Positions 6,351 to 7,248 of a DNA stretch of 7,248 nucleotides are shown one piece after another. Each line of letters starts with the position of its first letter. Position 1 is the first letter of the stretch. This stretch comes from CAWEHT01 sp963808455 (GTDB lineage: Bacteria; Chloroflexota; Anaerolineae; CG2-30-64-16). A program made the translations under genes and the position numbers. The notes below the pieces were generated by a model. The model searched no databases. It was not told the origin of the DNA and saw only the letters and a program-made list of their open reading frames with translations. The stretch covers positions 1 through 7,248 of the forward strand of contig CAWEHT010000007.1 of the NCBI GenBank assembly GCA_963808455.1, written 5' to 3'.

Positions 6351-7004
6351 ATGGAGATTACTGAAACCGAAGTACGAGATATCGTACGCACAATCCTGCA
6401 GCAGATGGCAGCCGCGGGTCCGGCGGCGCCCGCCGTGGCCGCTGAGCCGGCCAGCGAGATGGAGCTCCGTGAGCTCGGCGAGGCCAAGGTTGGCACCTCT
6501 GCCAGTGAAGTGGTCATCGGGCTGGCTCCCGCGTTCGGCGACAAGCTATCGCGGCGCACCCTGACATCCGTGCCCCATGCCGCCGTGCTGCGCGAGATCA
6601 TGGCCGGCATCGAGGAGCAGGGCCTCAAGGCACGCGTGGTGCGTGTCTTGCGAACCTCCGATGTGGCTTTCGTTTCTCACGACGCCGCCAAGCTGAGCGG
6701 CTCAGGCATCGGCATCGGCATCCAGTCACGCGGGACCACGGTGATCCACCAGCGTGATCTGCAGCCTTTGCAGAACCTTGAGCTGTTCCCCCAGGCACCT
6801 GTCATCACCCTCGAGACGTACCGGGAGATCGGGCGCAATGCCGCGCGCTATGCCAAAGGCGAGTCACCATCGCCGGTGGCGCAGATGAACGATCAGATGG
6901 CGCGGCCCAAGTATCAGGCCAAGGCTGCCATGTTCCACATCCGCGAGACCAGCTTCGTGAAGCAAGGCGCCAAGCCGGTGGAGCTGCAAGTCAGCTTCAA
7001 GTAG
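6351..7004 (+). CDS. pduD: Diol/glycerol dehydratase medium subunit PduD
   Basis: Beta subunit of the dehydratase, which helps bind adenosylcobalamin (base-on) and carries the signal for packaging the enzyme. It is 217 residues (Klebsiella about 224). Residues 2-19 (EITETEVRDIVRTILQQM) make an amphipathic targeting helix; 20-35 are an Ala/Pro linker. The core has GEAKVGTSASEVVIGLAPAF, REIMAGIEEQGLKARVVRVL, TSDVAFV, LSGSGIGIGIQSRGTTVIHQ, NLELFPQAPVITLETYREIG, NAARYAKGESPSPV and NDQMARPKYQAKA, all strongly conserved in PduD. ATG 6351 lies 22 bases after the pduC stop with a weaker GAGGGAG site at 6338-6344. The frame is intact. Its signal peptide matches those of PduB and PduE in spacing of hydrophobic residues. 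Confidence 0.97.
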   Translation: MEITETEVRDIVRTILQQMAAAGPAAPAVAAEPASEMELRELGEAKVGTSASEVVIGLAPAFGDKLSRRTLTSVPHAAVLREIMAGIEEQGLKARVVRVLRTSDVAFVSHDAAKLSGSGIGIGIQSRGTTVIHQRDLQPLQNLELFPQAPVITLETYREIGRNAARYAKGESPSPVAQMNDQMARPKYQAKAAMFHIRETSFVKQGAKPVELQVSFK

Positions 7005-7032
7005 CTCGCACGTGGCGTGCAACCTGACGGTT

Positions 7033-7038
7033 AGGAGG
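7033..7038 (+). promoter_or_regulatory. Ribosome-binding site deciding the pduE GTG start
   Basis: AGGAGG stands 10 bases before GTG 7049 but 25 bases before the first in-frame ATG (7064). The spacing therefore favours the GTG start. Confidence 0.8.
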
Positions 7039-7048
7039 CAAAGACAAG

Positions 7049-7248
7049 GTGTCTCAAGAAGAAATGATCTCCGCCATCGTGCGTGAGGTGCTGATGGAAA
7101 TGAGTGGCGGCCGCAGCGTGGGCAACGGCCACAGCGCGGCCGCTCCCGCTGCCGCGCCGGCAGTCGGGCTGGACCCGGCCAAGGATTTTCCCCTGTCGTC
7201 GCAGCGGCCTGATCTGGTGAAGACGGCCACGGGCAAGCATCTGGCCGA
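7049..7248 (+). CDS. pduE: Diol/glycerol dehydratase small subunit PduE (3' partial)
   Basis: Gamma subunit of the B12-dependent dehydratase; only the first 66 codons are in the window. Residues 1-18 (GTG start, SQEEMISAIVREVLMEM) form an amphipathic helix, followed by a Gly/Ala/Pro linker (19-43) and then DFPLSSQRPDLVKTATGKHL, the typical start of the PduE core (compare DYPLANKHPEWVKTATNKTL from memory). GTG 7049 is chosen from the AGGAGG site. The gene lies 44 bases after pduD, giving the standard C-D-E order. The reactivase genes pduG and pduH would be expected next, outside the window. Confidence 0.93.
   Translation, partial: MSQEEMISAIVREVLMEMSGGRSVGNGHSAAAPAAAPAVGLDPAKDFPLSSQRPDLVKTATGKHLA

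Overview
The window is a high-GC bacterial segment with every recognisable gene on the + strand. It holds three blocks. (1) Positions 1-1180 carry the end of an amino-acid ABC importer: a polar-amino-acid-type permease, cut by the window's left edge, and its ATPase. (2) Positions 1262-1909 carry a divergent PlsY-family glycerol-3-phosphate acyltransferase, followed by a strong 21-bp hairpin. (3) From a clear sigma70-type promoter (TTGAAA, 18-bp spacer, TATAAT, 2152-2181) to the right edge runs a bacterial microcompartment (BMC) operon: an EutS/PduU-type shell protein, an EutP/PduV-type GTPase, PduA, PduB, and the three subunits of a coenzyme-B12-dependent diol/glycerol dehydratase (PduC, PduD, PduE). 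PduE is cut by the right edge.

The operon builds a proteinaceous organelle. PduA, PduB and the EutS/PduU protein form facets and pores. PduCDE inside dehydrates 1,2-propanediol or glycerol to a reactive aldehyde, which the shell confines. PduB, PduD and PduE each begin with a short amphipathic helix of the same spacing followed by an Ala/Pro linker, the hallmark of BMC interior-targeting or anchoring peptides. The reactivase, aldehyde and alcohol dehydrogenases, phosphotransacylase and B12-handling genes expected of such operons would lie beyond the right edge.

The layout is a mixture. An eutS-eutP pair at the promoter-proximal end recalls ethanolamine operons, while pduA-B-C-D-E is the classic propanediol order; in the Salmonella pdu operon the related pduU-pduV pair lies near the far end.

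Five genes are broken by single-base indels (seven in all: permease, ATPase, eutS/pduU, three in eutP/pduV, pduC). Protein similarity resumes at once in the new frame each time, and the corrected lengths match the families. I think sequence or assembly error is more likely than real decay, but the sequence alone cannot decide.

The organism cannot be named from this window. High GC, Shine-Dalgarno-led genes and intergenic TGTCATTCTGAG...GCGAAGAATCC repeats would suit an environmental anaerobe, possibly Chloroflexota, but this is a weak inference. No tRNA, rRNA, CRISPR array, insertion sequence or cobalamin riboswitch was found.
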